Below, in pieces: positions 1 to 9,154 of a stretch of 64,000 nucleotides of DNA. The DNA comes from Enterobacter ludwigii. GTDB taxonomy: Bacteria > Pseudomonadota > Gammaproteobacteria > Enterobacterales > Enterobacteriaceae. Below the pieces are notes generated by a model. The model was given only the letters and a program-made list of their open reading frames with translations. It was not told the DNA's origin and made no database searches. The position numbers and the translations under genes were made by a program. The stretch's first letter is position 1; each line of letters opens with the position of its first letter. Location: contig NZ_CP017279.1 in NCBI RefSeq assembly GCF_001750725.1, positions 4,526,001 to 4,590,000 on the forward strand, written 5' to 3'.

Positions 1-149
1 ATCAGCACGTCGTACTGCTCCATCAGCGTAAGCGCGTCATCTTTCAGGTTATGCAACGTCACCAGTTCCGGGCCAATGATGTCCCGAATTTTCTCTGCCG
101 CCATTTCGGTGTAGCAGGTGCTGGAACCATAGAACAGACCAATATTCAT
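1..149 (-). CDS. fldB: Flavodoxin 2 (FldB), N-terminal part, cut by window edge
   Basis: The reverse strand from 149 encodes a protein starting [20 protein letters not shown], which is the FMN-phosphate binding loop region of a long-chain flavodoxin. Only about 49 codons are inside the window. FldB is a small FMN electron carrier in the cytoplasm. It lies divergent to xerD, as fldB does in E. coli, which supports fldB over fldA. Nothing beyond the first beta-alpha unit can be judged. Confidence 0.88.
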   Translation of the reverse strand, partial: MNIGLFYGSSTCYTEMAAEKIRDIIGPELVTLHNLKDDALTLMEQYDVL

Positions 150-250
150 CGCGTGACTATCTCAATTCTTGCTTTGACTTTGCGCGTAGTGTACCAGAAA
201 CCGATCGCAATCAGGCATAATGGCCTGACTGCAGAATCAAAGGGGCTGAT

Positions 251-1147
251 GTGGAAAAGGATCTCGCACTCATCGAACAGTTTCTCGATGCACTGTGGCT
301 GGAGAAGAACCTGGCCGAGAATACGCTCAGTGCCTACCGGCGCGATCTCACCATGCTGGTGGAGTGGCTGGCGCACCGTGGGCTGTCGCTGGCGAACGCC
401 CAAAGCGACGACCTGCAGGCGCTGCTGGGCGAGCGGATGGAAGGGGGCTACAAGGCCACCAGTTCCGCACGTTTGCTCAGCGCAATGCGTCGGCTGTTCC
501 AGCACCTCAACCGTGAAAAAATTCGCGAAGACGATCCCAGCGCGCTCCTGGCCTCCCCGAAACTCCCGCAGCGGCTGCCGAAAGATCTCAGCGAAGCACA
601 AGTTGAGAGATTATTACAGTCACCCGCAGTTGACCTGCCGCTGGAGTTACGCGATAAAGCCATGCTTGAGCTATTGTATGCTACCGGTTTGCGTGTTTCT
701 GAACTGGTCGGCCTGACGATGAGCGACATTAGCCTTCGTCAGGGCGTGGTTCGCGTAATCGGTAAAGGAAACAAGGAAAGGCTGGTGCCGCTGGGTGAAG
801 AGGCGGTGTACTGGCTGGAAACGTATCTGGAGCACGGTCGTCCATGGTTGCTTAATGGCGCTTCAATCGACGTCTTGTTCCCCAGCCAGCGCGCACAACA
901 GATGACGCGGCAAACGTTCTGGCATCGCATCAAACATTACGCCACACTGGCGGGTATCGACAGTGAAAAGCTTTCGCCACACGTTTTGCGTCATGCCTTT
1001 GCGACGCATCTGCTGAACCACGGCGCCGACCTGCGCGTGGTGCAGATGCTGCTGGGACACAGCGATCTTTCCACGACCCAAATTTATACCCATGTCGCGA
1101 CGGAACGGCTGCGGCAGCTACACCAACAGCACCACCCACGAGCGTGA
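251..1147 (+). CDS. xerD: Site-specific tyrosine recombinase XerD
   Basis: XerD acts with XerC at dif, under FtsK control, to resolve chromosome dimers at division. The 298-aa product has the normal length. The tyrosine-recombinase catalytic set is complete: R148, K172, H244 (in SPHVLRHAF), R247, H270 and nucleophile Y279, after an N-terminal SAM-like core-binding domain (about residues 1-107). The start is GTG at 251, which gives the family's N-terminus (EKDLALIEQFL); the ATG at 249 is in another frame. It opens the xerD-dsbC-recJ-prfB-lysS block and is a housekeeping gene, not the integrase of the nearby island. Confidence 0.97.
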   Translation: MEKDLALIEQFLDALWLEKNLAENTLSAYRRDLTMLVEWLAHRGLSLANAQSDDLQALLGERMEGGYKATSSARLLSAMRRLFQHLNREKIREDDPSALLASPKLPQRLPKDLSEAQVERLLQSPAVDLPLELRDKAMLELLYATGLRVSELVGLTMSDISLRQGVVRVIGKGNKERLVPLGEEAVYWLETYLEHGRPWLLNGASIDVLFPSQRAQQMTRQTFWHRIKHYATLAGIDSEKLSPHVLRHAFATHLLNHGADLRVVQMLLGHSDLSTTQIYTHVATERLRQLHQQHHPRA

Positions 1148-1170
1148 GTGCCGACGAATTAGGATCTTAT

Positions 1171-1884
1171 ATGAAAAAGTCTTTCGCGCTGTTCACCCTG
1201 CTGGCAGCCTCATTTACCGGTTTTGCCCATGCGGATGACGCCGCTATCAAACAGTCTCTGGCGAAGCTTGGCGTCACCAGCAGTGATATCCAGTCTGCAC
1301 CGGTTGCCGGCATGAAAACGGTTCTGACGAACAGCGGCGTGCTGTACGTGACCGAGGACGGAAAACACATTATTCAGGGCCCAATGTACGACGTGAGCGG
1401 TGCACAGCCGGTCAACGTAACCAACCAGCTGCTGATGAAAAACCTGAATGCGCTCGAAAAAGAGATGATCGTTTATAAAGCGGCGCAGGAAAAACACGTC
1501 ATTACCGTCTTCACCGACATCACCTGTGGCTACTGCCATAAGCTGCATGAAGAGATGAAAGATTACAACGCGCTGGGGATCACCGTGCGTTATCTGGCCT
1601 TCCCGCGCGCGGGCGTTGAGAGCAAGCCAGAGCAGGATATGAAAGCTATCTGGTGTGCGAAAGACCGCAACAAAGCCTTTGATGACGCGATGAATGGCAA
1701 AGGCGTGCAGCCTGCATCCTGCGACATTGATATCGCTAACCACTACGCGCTGGGTGTGCAGTTTGGCGTGAACGGTACGCCAGCGATTGTCCTGAGCAAT
1801 GGCTATGTTGTTCCGGGTTATCAGGGACCTAAAGAGATGAAAGAGTTCCTCGACGCGCACCAGAAACAGTTTGGTGGTAAATAA
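1171..1884 (+). CDS. dsbC: Periplasmic thiol:disulfide isomerase DsbC
   Basis: DsbC is a V-shaped homodimer that reshuffles wrong disulfides in periplasmic proteins and is kept reduced by DsbD. The 237-aa product has a Sec signal peptide cleaved near AHA-DD (after residue 21), an N-terminal dimerisation domain (about 22-90) and a thioredoxin-like domain with active site C119-G-Y-C122; the structural pair C162/C184 is also present. The start was placed at ATG 1171, behind AGGATC, because it begins directly at the signal peptide (MKKSFALF); an in-frame ATG at 1144 would add nine residues in front. It is 23 bases after xerD and 5 before recJ. Confidence 0.96.
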   Translation: MKKSFALFTLLAASFTGFAHADDAAIKQSLAKLGVTSSDIQSAPVAGMKTVLTNSGVLYVTEDGKHIIQGPMYDVSGAQPVNVTNQLLMKNLNALEKEMIVYKAAQEKHVITVFTDITCGYCHKLHEEMKDYNALGITVRYLAFPRAGVESKPEQDMKAIWCAKDRNKAFDDAMNGKGVQPASCDIDIANHYALGVQFGVNGTPAIVLSNGYVVPGYQGPKEMKEFLDAHQKQFGGK

Positions 1885-1889
1885 TTCGC

Positions 1890-3623
1890 GTGAAAGCCCC
1901 AATAAAACTGCGCCGCCGCGAGGCGGTTGAACATGCTGATTTGCCTGACGACCTCCCGCCGCTGCTAAAGCGGCTATACGCCAGCCGTGGCGTGCGTACC
2001 GCCGCCGACCTTGAGCGCAGCGTTAGAGGGATGTTGCCATGGCAGCAGTTAAACGGCATCGAAAAAGCCACAGAAATACTTTACAACGCGCTGTGTGAAG
2101 GTACGCGTATTGTGGTGGTGGGGGATTTTGATGCTGATGGCGCAACCAGTACCGCGCTGAGCGTGCTGAGCCTGCGCGCGCTGGGCTGCGACAACGTGAC
2201 ATATCTGGTGCCGAACCGGTTTGAAGATGGTTACGGCCTCAGCCCGGAAGTGGTCGATCAGGCCCATGCCCGCGGCGCACAGCTGATCCTGACCGTAGAT
2301 AACGGGATCTCTTCCCATGCGGGCGTCGATCATGCGCATCAACTGGGGATCCCGGTGCTGGTTACCGATCACCACCTGCCGGGTGAAACGCTGCCTGCCG
2401 CGGAAGCGATCATCAACCCGAACCTGCGCGACTGCGATTTCCCGTCGAAATCACTCGCAGGCGTCGGCGTGGCATTTTATCTGATGCTGGCGTTACGCAC
2501 GCTGCTGCGTGATAAGGGCTGGTTCGACGCCCGCGGTATTGCCGTGCCGAACCTGGCCGAGTATCTCGACCTGGTCGCACTGGGGACCGTCGCAGACGTG
2601 GTGCCGCTCGATACCAATAACCGTATTCTGACCTGGCAGGGCTTAAGCCGCATCCGGGCGGGCAAATGCCGTCCCGGTATCAAAGCGCTGCTTGAGATTG
2701 CTAACCGCGATCCGCTCAAGCTGGCGGCAAGCGATCTGGGCTTCGCTCTGGGGCCTCGCCTGAACGCGGCCGGCAGACTGGACGACATGTCCGTTGGCGT
2801 CGCGTTGCTGCTGTGCGACAACATTGGTGAAGCGCGCGTGCTGGCTAATGAACTGGACGCCCTGAACCAGACCCGTAAAGAAATTGAACAGGGAATGCAG
2901 GTTGAAGCGCTGACACTGTGCGAAAAACTGGAACGCAGCGGCGATACGCTGCCGGGCGGCCTGGCGATGTATCACCCTGAGTGGCATCAGGGCGTGGTGG
3001 GCATTCTGGCTTCGCGTATTAAAGAGCGTTTCCACCGCCCGGTCATTGCGTTTGCACCGGCTGGTGATGGCACCCTCAAAGGCTCCGGGCGTTCGATTCA
3101 GGGGCTGCACATGCGCGATGCGCTGGAGCGTCTGGATACCCTCTACCCGGGTTTGATGCTCAAGTTCGGCGGCCATGCCATGGCGGCAGGTTTGTCGCTG
3201 GAAGAGGCGAAGTTCGACGAGTTCCAGCGTCTGTTCGGCGAGCTGGTCACCGACTGGATTGACCCGGCCCTGCTGCAGGGCGAAGTGGTTTCCGACGGCG
3301 AACTCACGCCGGTTGAGATGACGATGGAAGTGGCACAGATGCTCCGGGATGCAGGGCCGTGGGGGCAGATGTTCCCGGAACCCCTGTTCGATGGCCGCTT
3401 CCGTCTGCTGCAACAGCGCATTGTTGGTGAGCGCCATCTTAAAGTGATGGTCGAGCCTGTAGGCGGTGGCCCGCTGCTGGACGGTATTGCCTTTAACGTC
3501 GATACCGCTGTCTGGCCGGACAACGGCGTGCGCGAAGTTGAGCTGGCTTACAAACTGGATATAAACGAGTTCCGCGGTAACCGCACCCTTCAGATCATCA
3601 TCGACAATATCTGGCCAATTTAG
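1890..3623 (+). CDS. recJ: Single-strand-specific 5'-3' exonuclease RecJ
   Basis: RecJ degrades single-stranded DNA 5' to 3' and works in RecF-pathway recombination, mismatch repair and base-excision repair. The 577-aa product has the same length as the E. coli enzyme. The DHH phosphoesterase motifs are visible: DFDADG (about residue 80), the DNG of VTDNGISS, VTDHH, then the DHHA1 region with GGHAMAAGL near residue 425, and the C-terminal OB domain. The start is GTG at 1890, five bases after dsbC's stop, so translational coupling is likely. No defects were seen. Confidence 0.97.
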   Translation: MKAPIKLRRREAVEHADLPDDLPPLLKRLYASRGVRTAADLERSVRGMLPWQQLNGIEKATEILYNALCEGTRIVVVGDFDADGATSTALSVLSLRALGCDNVTYLVPNRFEDGYGLSPEVVDQAHARGAQLILTVDNGISSHAGVDHAHQLGIPVLVTDHHLPGETLPAAEAIINPNLRDCDFPSKSLAGVGVAFYLMLALRTLLRDKGWFDARGIAVPNLAEYLDLVALGTVADVVPLDTNNRILTWQGLSRIRAGKCRPGIKALLEIANRDPLKLAASDLGFALGPRLNAAGRLDDMSVGVALLLCDNIGEARVLANELDALNQTRKEIEQGMQVEALTLCEKLERSGDTLPGGLAMYHPEWHQGVVGILASRIKERFHRPVIAFAPAGDGTLKGSGRSIQGLHMRDALERLDTLYPGLMLKFGGHAMAAGLSLEEAKFDEFQRLFGELVTDWIDPALLQGEVVSDGELTPVEMTMEVAQMLRDAGPWGQMFPEPLFDGRFRLLQQRIVGERHLKVMVEPVGGGPLLDGIAFNVDTAVWPDNGVREVELAYKLDINEFRGNRTLQIIIDNIWPI

Positions 3624-3713
3624 CGGCAGTAATCTCTATAAAAAAGGGCGTGGATTCGGTACAATCCCGCTCTTATCACCGCATTTTGACAAGTCCATAA
3701 AAGAAAACAGACC

Positions 3714-4812
3714 ATGTTTGAAATTAATCCGGTAAAAAACCGTATTCAGGACCTCACGGAGCGCTCTGACGTTCTTAGGGGGTATCTTTGACTACGATGC
3801 CAAGAAAGAGCGTCTTGAAGAAGTAAACGCCGAGCTGGAACAGCCGGACGTCTGGAACGAACCTGAACGCGCGCAGGCGCTGGGTAAAGAGCGTTCCTCT
3901 CTCGAAGCTATCGTAGATACGCTGGATCAAATGGCTCAGGGGCTGGAAGATGTTTCCGGTTTACTGGAGCTGGCCGTCGAAGCTGACGACGAAGAAACCT
4001 TTAACGAAGCCGTGGCTGAACTCGACGTGCTCGAAGAGAAGCTGGCGCAGCTTGAATTCCGTCGCATGTTCTCCGGTGAATACGATAACGCTGACTGCTA
4101 TCTCGATATTCAGGCAGGTTCTGGCGGTACCGAAGCCCAGGACTGGGCCAGCATGCTGATGCGCATGTATCTGCGCTGGGCGGAAGCCCGCGGCTTCAAA
4201 ACCGAAATCATCGAAGAGTCTGAAGGTGAAGTGGCCGGTATTAAATCTGTCACCATCAAGATTATTGGCGATTACGCCTACGGCTGGCTGCGTACCGAGA
4301 CGGGGGTTCACCGCCTGGTGCGTAAGAGCCCGTTCGACTCCGGCGGCCGTCGTCACACCTCCTTCAGCTCCGCGTTTGTCTATCCGGAAGTTGACGAAGA
4401 TATCGATATCGACATCAACCCGGCGGATCTGCGTATCGACGTTTATCGCGCATCCGGCGCGGGTGGTCAGCACGTTAACCGTACGGAATCTGCGGTGCGT
4501 ATCACCCACATTCCAACCGGGCTGGTGACGCAATGCCAGAACGACCGTTCCCAGCATAAGAACAAAGACCAGGCCATGAAGCAGATGAAAGCGAAGCTTT
4601 ATGAGCTGGAGATGCAGAAGAAAAATGCTGAGAAACAGGCGATGGAAGATAACAAATCTGACATCGGTTGGGGCAGCCAGATCCGTTCTTACGTCCTTGA
4701 TGACTCCCGCATCAAAGACCTGCGTACCGGGGTTGAAACCCGTAACACGCAGGCGGTGCTGGATGGCAGCCTGGACCAATTTATCGAAGCAAGTTTGAAA
4801 GCAGGGTTATGA
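3714..4812 (+). CDS. prfB: Peptide chain release factor 2 (RF2), made by +1 programmed frameshift
   Basis: RF2 recognises UGA and UAA stops and triggers peptide release. Translation starts at ATG 3714 and reads 25 codons to an in-frame TGA (3789-3791); after a +1 shift at CTT-T it continues in the downstream frame to 4812, giving 365 aa, the normal size. Key motifs are SPF (stop-codon recognition) in RKSPFDSGG and GGQ (peptidyl-tRNA hydrolysis) in SGAGGQHVN. The residue four before GGQ's first Gly (246 in E. coli numbering) is Ala, the usual bacterial residue, not the Thr known from E. coli K-12. It lies 9 bases before lysS. A caller that ignores the shift would report only 3931-4812. Confidence 0.97.
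3777..3792 (+). promoter_or_regulatory. prfB autoregulatory +1 frameshift site
   Basis: The sequence AGGGGGTATCTTTGAC has an internal Shine-Dalgarno-like AGGGGG (3777-3782), the slippery CTT codon (3786-3788), the in-frame TGA (3789-3791) and a following C. This is the known RF2 arrangement: low RF2 slows termination at UGA and ribosomes slip +1 to read GAC, so RF2 controls its own synthesis. All elements are intact and match E. coli as I remember it. Confidence 0.96.
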
Positions 4813-4821
4813 GGAACCAAC

Positions 4822-6339
4822 ATGTCTGAACAACAAGCACAGGGCGCTGACGCGGTAGTCGATCTTAATAACGAACTGAAAACCCGCCGCGAGAAGCTGG
4901 CAGCACTGCGCGAGCAGGGCGTGCCGTTCCCGAACGATTTTCGTCGTGACCATACCTCAGACCAACTGCACGCTGACTTCGACGGTAAAGAGAACGAAGA
5001 GCTGGAAGCGCTGAACATCGAAGTGGCCGTTGCTGGCCGCATGATGACCCGTCGTATCATGGGTAAAGCCTCCTTCGTGACGCTGCAGGACGTTGGCGGC
5101 CGTATTCAACTGTACGTCTCCCGTGACGACCTGCCGGAAGGCATCTACAACGAGCAGTTCAAGAAGTGGGACCTGGGCGATATCCTGGGGGCGAAAGGTA
5201 AGCTGTTCAAAACCAAGACCGGTGAGCTGTCTATCCACTGCACCGAACTGCGTCTGCTGACCAAAGCCCTGCGGCCGTTGCCGGACAAATTCCATGGCCT
5301 GCAGGATCAGGAAGCGCGCTACCGTCAGCGTTACCTGGATCTCATCTCCAACGATGAATCCCGTAAGACCTTCAAGATTCGCTCTCAGATCATGGCCGGT
5401 ATCCGCCAGTTCATGGTTAACCGCGACTTTATGGAAGTGGAAACCCCAATGATGCAGGTGATCCCGGGCGGCGCGTCTGCACGTCCGTTCATCACCCATC
5501 ACAACGCCCTCGATCTGGACATGTACCTGCGTATCGCGCCGGAACTGTACCTGAAACGTCTGGTCGTCGGTGGTTTTGACCGCGTGTTCGAAATCAACCG
5601 TAACTTCCGTAACGAAGGCATCTCCGTGCGTCATAACCCAGAGTTCACCATGATGGAACTCTATATGGCGTATGCGGATTATAAAGATCTGATCGAGCTG
5701 ACCGAATCACTGTTCCGTACCCTGGCGCAGGACATTCTGGGCACCACTAAAGTGCCTTACGGTGAAGAAGTCTTCGACTTCGGCAAGCCGTTCGAAAAAC
5801 TGACCATGCGCGAAGCGATCATGAAATACCGTCCAGAAACCAACATGGCCGATCTGGATAACTTCGACTCTGCGAAAGCGATCGCGGAAAGCATCGGTAT
5901 CAACGTTGAGAAGAGCTGGGGTCTGGGCCGTATCGTGACCGAGATCTTCGAAGAAGTGGCCGAAGCGCACCTGATTCAGCCGACCTTTATCACCGAATAC
6001 CCGGCAGAAGTTTCTCCGCTGGCACGTCGTAATGATGTGAACCCGGAAATCACTGACCGCTTTGAGTTCTTCATCGGTGGCCGCGAAATCGGCAACGGCT
6101 TTAGCGAGCTGAACGATGCAGAAGATCAGGCTCAGCGCTTCCAGGATCAGGTTAACGCGAAAGCGGCGGGCGATGACGAAGCGATGTTCTTCGACGAAGA
6201 CTATGTGACTGCGCTGGAGCACGGTCTGCCACCAACCGCAGGTCTGGGGATTGGTATCGACCGTATGGTTATGCTGTTCACTAACAGCCACACCATCCGT
6301 GATGTGATCCTGTTCCCGGCGATGCGCCCGGTGAAGTAA
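4822..6339 (+). CDS. lysS: Lysyl-tRNA synthetase (class II)
   Basis: This cytoplasmic enzyme charges tRNA-Lys with lysine using ATP. The 505-aa product contains an N-terminal OB-fold anticodon-binding domain (about 65-145, with [16 protein letters not shown]) and the class II catalytic core. Motif 2 is in [11 protein letters not shown] and motif 3 in [12 protein letters not shown] near the C-terminus. It follows prfB by 9 bases, as in E. coli, with a good ribosome site (GAGGAAC) before ATG 4822. It is the constitutive LysS rather than LysU by this synteny. Confidence 0.97.
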   Translation: MSEQQAQGADAVVDLNNELKTRREKLAALREQGVPFPNDFRRDHTSDQLHADFDGKENEELEALNIEVAVAGRMMTRRIMGKASFVTLQDVGGRIQLYVSRDDLPEGIYNEQFKKWDLGDILGAKGKLFKTKTGELSIHCTELRLLTKALRPLPDKFHGLQDQEARYRQRYLDLISNDESRKTFKIRSQIMAGIRQFMVNRDFMEVETPMMQVIPGGASARPFITHHNALDLDMYLRIAPELYLKRLVVGGFDRVFEINRNFRNEGISVRHNPEFTMMELYMAYADYKDLIELTESLFRTLAQDILGTTKVPYGEEVFDFGKPFEKLTMREAIMKYRPETNMADLDNFDSAKAIAESIGINVEKSWGLGRIVTEIFEEVAEAHLIQPTFITEYPAEVSPLARRNDVNPEITDRFEFFIGGREIGNGFSELNDAEDQAQRFQDQVNAKAAGDDEAMFFDEDYVTALEHGLPPTAGLGIGIDRMVMLFTNSHTIRDVILFPAMRPVK

Positions 6340-6353
6340 GCCGTTAAGACAGT

Positions 6354-6380
6354 AAAAAAAGCCCCGAAAGGGGCTTTTTT
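6354..6380. terminator. Bidirectional rho-independent terminator between lysS and idi
   Basis: AAAAAAA, then GCCCC-GAAA-GGGGC, then TTTTTT. The A-tract and T-tract on both sides let it end the lysS transcript on the plus strand and the idi transcript on the minus strand. Confidence 0.9.
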
Positions 6381-6921
6381 ATTGCGCCGCGAAGGCCCTG
6401 AGCGCGTCGCGGGCGACCGTCGCTTCCTGCACCATCCACGGGCTAAAGCTCCAGGGGGCAGCGTCCAGTGCGCGGAACAACGCTTCCAGTTCGACCCATT
6501 CATACTCCAACACTTCATCGTGATTAATATGCAGTTCGCTGGTGACGCGTGCTGCGAATACCGGGCAAATCTCGTTCTCCACGATCCCCGAAGGATCGGC
6601 TTCACGGTAACGGAATTCAGCGGCGATGGGGGTGATATTGGCGATCTCGGCGCCAACCTCAAAGCGGCAACGGCGGATGATAGCCTGTTCCGTCTTTTCA
6701 CCGGACTGAGGATGTCCGCAAACGGAGTTGGTCCAGACCCCTGGCCAGGCTTTTTTGCTTAAGGCGCGTCGGGTAACCAGACACTCACCTCTGGCGTTAA
6801 AAAGCCACGATGAGAAAGCCAGGTGCAGCGGGGTGTGGGCGGTGTGCGCGGCGTACTTTTCCTGAGTGCCAATCACCATTCCCTGGTCATTTACCAAAAT
6901 AACGTGTTCTTGAATACTCAT
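6379..6921 (-). CDS. idi: Isopentenyl-diphosphate delta-isomerase, type I
   Basis: Idi interconverts isopentenyl and dimethylallyl diphosphate, the building blocks of isoprenoids. The 180-aa product is close to the E. coli length of 182. It is a Nudix-fold enzyme: the catalytic cysteine is C68 in NSVCGHPQ, and the second catalytic residue is E117 in [13 protein letters not shown]. Metal-binding His residues lie in the N-terminal third. It is convergent with lysS, ends at the shared terminator, and its stop codon lies in the terminator's T-run. In E. coli many more genes separate idi from ygeR; here only 162 bases do. Confidence 0.95.
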   Translation of the reverse strand: MSIQEHVILVNDQGMVIGTQEKYAAHTAHTPLHLAFSSWLFNARGECLVTRRALSKKAWPGVWTNSVCGHPQSGEKTEQAIIRRCRFEVGAEIANITPIAAEFRYREADPSGIVENEICPVFAARVTSELHINHDEVLEYEWVELEALFRALDAAPWSFSPWMVQEATVARDALRAFAAQ

Positions 6922-7083
6922 TGATGCTCCAGTGCCAACGATGCGGATGGCTCAGCACCATCAGCAGCTGCATTATACTGCATTCCTCCATGCGCCGTTT
7001 GCTCTCAAGAGCGGAAAAGGGCTGACCCATATCAGTCTGGGCTGGTATCATAGTGCGCCATTCACGCTGACCGAGGATCTGTT

Positions 7084-7824
7084 TTGTTTGCAGGAAGCCT
7101 GACGAGAAATCCCATTACCGCCGTTTTTTGTCTGACGCTGACGCTATTACTGGCAGGCTGTTCAGGAAGCAAGTCGTCGGATATGGGCAGCTATTCCGGT
7201 GCGGTCTATACCGTTAAGCGCGGGGATACGCTGTATCGGATTTCGCGCGCAACGGGGACCAGCGTGAAGGATCTGGCGCGTCTGAATAACATCTCTCCAC
7301 CCTACACCATCGAGGTGGGGCAGAAACTGAAGGTTAACGGTGGCGCGTCTTCAACGAAGAAATCCTCTAAAGGCAAAACAGCTAAAGTGACGCCGTCTTA
7401 CGCGGTGCCGCAGTCCTCATGGCCTCCGGTCGGCCAGCGTTGCTGGGTCTGGCCTGCCAGCGGCAAGGTCGTGTTGCCTTACTCCTTGTCTGAGGGGGGC
7501 AATAAAGGCATTGATATCGCTGCTGCGCGCGGCACGCCAGTCTATGCATCAGGGGCAGGGAAGGTGGTCTACGTCGGCAACCAGCTGCGCGGTTACGGTA
7601 ACCTGATCATGATTAAACATGGGGAAGATTACATCACTGCCTATGCCCACAACGATACGATGCTGGTGAACAACGGGCAGAATGTGAAGGCTGGGCAGAA
7701 GATTGCCACCATGGGCAGTACCGGCACGGACTCGGTGAAGTTACACTTCCAGATCCGCTATCGCGCCACAGCCATCGATCCGCAGCGTTATCTTCCGGCG
7801 CCAGGCAGCAAGCCAAAGTGCTAA
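7084..7824 (+). CDS. ygeR: YgeR/ActS-type LysM-LytM lipoprotein (amidase activator type)
   Basis: This 246-aa outer-membrane lipoprotein has a lipobox LLAGC with C26, a LysM peptidoglycan-binding domain (about residues 41-86, [14 protein letters not shown]) and a C-terminal LytM/M23 domain (about 125-240). The first zinc-ligand His is replaced (NKGID instead of HxGxD), so it should not cut peptidoglycan. E. coli YgeR (ActS) is such a degenerate factor and activates the amidase AmiC. The start is TTG 7084, with GAGGA at 7073-7077 six bases upstream; no better in-frame start precedes the signal peptide. It is 80 bases before glyU, as in E. coli. Confidence 0.92.
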   Translation: MFAGSLTRNPITAVFCLTLTLLLAGCSGSKSSDMGSYSGAVYTVKRGDTLYRISRATGTSVKDLARLNNISPPYTIEVGQKLKVNGGASSTKKSSKGKTAKVTPSYAVPQSSWPPVGQRCWVWPASGKVVLPYSLSEGGNKGIDIAAARGTPVYASGAGKVVYVGNQLRGYGNLIMIKHGEDYITAYAHNDTMLVNNGQNVKAGQKIATMGSTGTDSVKLHFQIRYRATAIDPQRYLPAPGSKPKC

Positions 7825-7859
7825 GTGATTATATAATCGCCATTTAGTTGCAAAGAGGC

Positions 7860-7887
7860 TTGTATGAAGAGGCGTAAGGTTTATAAT
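7860..7887 (+). promoter_or_regulatory. Likely glyU promoter
   Basis: TTGTAT (7860-7865) and a perfect TATAAT (7882-7887) are separated by 16 bases and lie 18 bases before the tRNA. The -10 is inside the loop of an inverted repeat, GCGTAAGG (7872-7879) and CCTTACGC (7889-7896), which could form a hairpin or operator across the promoter. Confidence 0.65.
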
Positions 7888-7904
7888 GCCTTACGCACCT
7901 CAAA

Positions 7905-7978
7905 GCGGGCGTAGTTCAATGGTAGAACGAGAGCTTCCCAAGCTCTATACGAGGGTTCGATTCCCTTCGCCCGCTCCA
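7905..7978 (+). tRNA. glyU: tRNA-Gly, anticodon CCC
   Basis: The acceptor stem GCGGGCG (7905-7911) pairs with CGCCCGC (7968-7974), followed by discriminator T and an encoded CCA (7976-7978). The anticodon arm is AGAGC-TTCCCAA-GCTCT with anticodon CCC, and the T-arm contains GGTTCGATTCC. It lies just after ygeR, as glyU does in E. coli. glyU is a known island target; E. coli ETT2 lies beside it. Accessory DNA starts right after it here too. Confidence 0.96.
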
Positions 7979-7995
7979 GCCCTTTAAAAGCCTTG

Positions 7996-8010
7996 TAACT
8001 CAACGAGTTA
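7996..8010. repeat. Short perfect inverted repeat 3' of glyU
   Basis: TAACTCAACGAGTTA is a perfect 6-bp-arm palindrome with a 3-base centre, 18 bases beyond the tRNA. It could be a remnant of a recombination site or a weak hairpin. No direct repeat of the glyU 3' end was found further right, so it cannot be tied to an attachment site. Confidence 0.35.
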
Positions 8011-8019
8011 ACTCTAAGG

Positions 8020-8325
8020 TTATGTGACCAAAGTACCGCTATTTACCCTGAAAGTTGCCGCGATTTGTTGAACGGTGAACAGGAAGTTTAGCAAAGCGCT
8101 GGCGGTCGTTCCACTGGTCATACCGCGATAGCCCAACATGAACTGAAAGCCGCACACCCGGCACGATTCCTTGAAACTTTTAGTGAAGCGCATTTTAGCC
8201 CGATGCCCCCGTTCTGTCGCCGTCGCGAGACGCCGCAGGGGATAAACAGGTTTATGGTGGTCACGGTACTTGCAGACCATATGCAAGCTCTGCCAGCGGT
8301 TCGGCCTCGCTCCCCTTGGGTACAT
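8020..8325 (-). CDS. Hypothetical small basic Cys/His protein (uncertain)
   Basis: A 101-aa frame on the minus strand, not a family I recognise. ATG 8325 has a well-placed ribosome site (AGGA, then 5 bases). The product is basic and has C-K-Y-R-D-H-H (about residues 18-24) and C-R-V-C-G (about 54-58), which could form a zinc site, followed by a more hydrophobic tail. The frame stays open upstream to 8529, but those extra residues lack a ribosome site. It faces the HEPN gene divergently. It could be a chance frame in decayed island DNA; homology in other genomes would decide. Confidence 0.3.
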   Translation of the reverse strand: MYPRGARPNRWQSLHMVCKYRDHHKPVYPLRRLATATERGHRAKMRFTKSFKESCRVCGFQFMLGYRGMTSGTTASALLNFLFTVQQIAATFRVNSGTLVT

Positions 8326-8500
8326 GGTCATCCTGATAAGCCTCACTAACTGACATAACCCTGATGAAGTCGCCAGAGGCTCCGCTTGTTGCTGTACCAC
8401 CAACGGGGCTTTATGGATTCTATTGCGGTATGTGTATGGAATCATGTATGTGATAGCTTTGGTACACTGCATAAAAACAGGTACTACCGGATGGAACACG

Positions 8501-9073
8501 ATGTGCACACAGGAAGGGCTTAAATCCATTTATGAAGCCAGATGCTCAAGGTATGAGAAGCACCTGCACGCTGGTATGGATACCACCTCAATCATACTTA
8601 AAGGGCATCTTTTCGTTGAGGAATTACTTTTTTATATTCTGAAATTGCATTGCCGGGATAGCGGCCCGATTGAGAATATTAAGCTCGGCTTTAGCCATAA
8701 GCTAAACCTAGTGCATGCTATGTTTGGATCTCATTTACCGGGCATGGAATTTCCTAAAAATGTTTGGGCTGCTTTGGATAAATTGAACAAGTTGCGGAAT
8801 GCACTTGCACATAACATTGACTCACCAAGAGCTGCCGAAGTCTTCAAGTCCTTTGTTTCATCGTACAGCCAATTGGTTGGCAAAGAGATGACGACTAGCG
8901 TCACTGATGAGATTCCGGGGATAGACCGCAAGCTCGGACTGGAGCTGATTTGTATCATCATGTATTTGCTAGGATTCTTGGGGTGCTTGCATGGTATAGC
9001 CTACCTCAACCCACCACTCATATATGGAAGTGAAGTCCCGGTTACGATACCCAACAAAATTGAGTACGAGTGA
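8501..9073 (+). CDS. HEPN-domain-like protein, island gene
   Basis: The 190-aa product from ATG 8501 is mainly alpha-helical. It has R99-N-A-L-A-H104, matching the Rx4H motif of HEPN proteins, preceded by a helix with the conserved-looking acidic pair in GHLFVEELLFYIL. In HEPN RNases this Arg/His pair cuts RNA; many act in toxin-antitoxin or phage defence, others only bind. A hydrophobic stretch (about 148-170) near the C-terminus could be a membrane helix. The frame extends upstream to 8423, but the extra residues look non-coding. It lies 81 bases before a DUF3800 gene on the same strand. The HEPN call rests on motif and pattern only. Confidence 0.6.
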   Translation: MCTQEGLKSIYEARCSRYEKHLHAGMDTTSIILKGHLFVEELLFYILKLHCRDSGPIENIKLGFSHKLNLVHAMFGSHLPGMEFPKNVWAALDKLNKLRNALAHNIDSPRAAEVFKSFVSSYSQLVGKEMTTSVTDEIPGIDRKLGLELICIIMYLLGFLGCLHGIAYLNPPLIYGSEVPVTIPNKIEYE

Positions 9074-9122
9074 CAATAAGCTGACAATGCGAGGCATTGC
9101 CTGCCGCTTGGGTTGTGCATAA

Positions 9123-9150
9123 AATATCCATTAAATTAATAGCGGATATT
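9123..9150. promoter_or_regulatory. Inverted repeat abutting the DUF3800 start codon
   Basis: AATATCC (9123-9129) and GGATATT (9144-9150) form perfect 7-bp arms around an AT-rich spacer, ending 4 bases before ATG 9155. The hairpin would include the only purine-rich stretch that could act as ribosome site, so it may restrict translation; as DNA it may be an operator. Confidence 0.4.
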
Positions 9151-9154
9151 GTGC

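Noticed and set aside
251..1147. XerD as the integrase of the glyU island
   Set aside because: It is full-length housekeeping XerD in its usual operon and lies on the far side of the core block, about 7 kb from the island.
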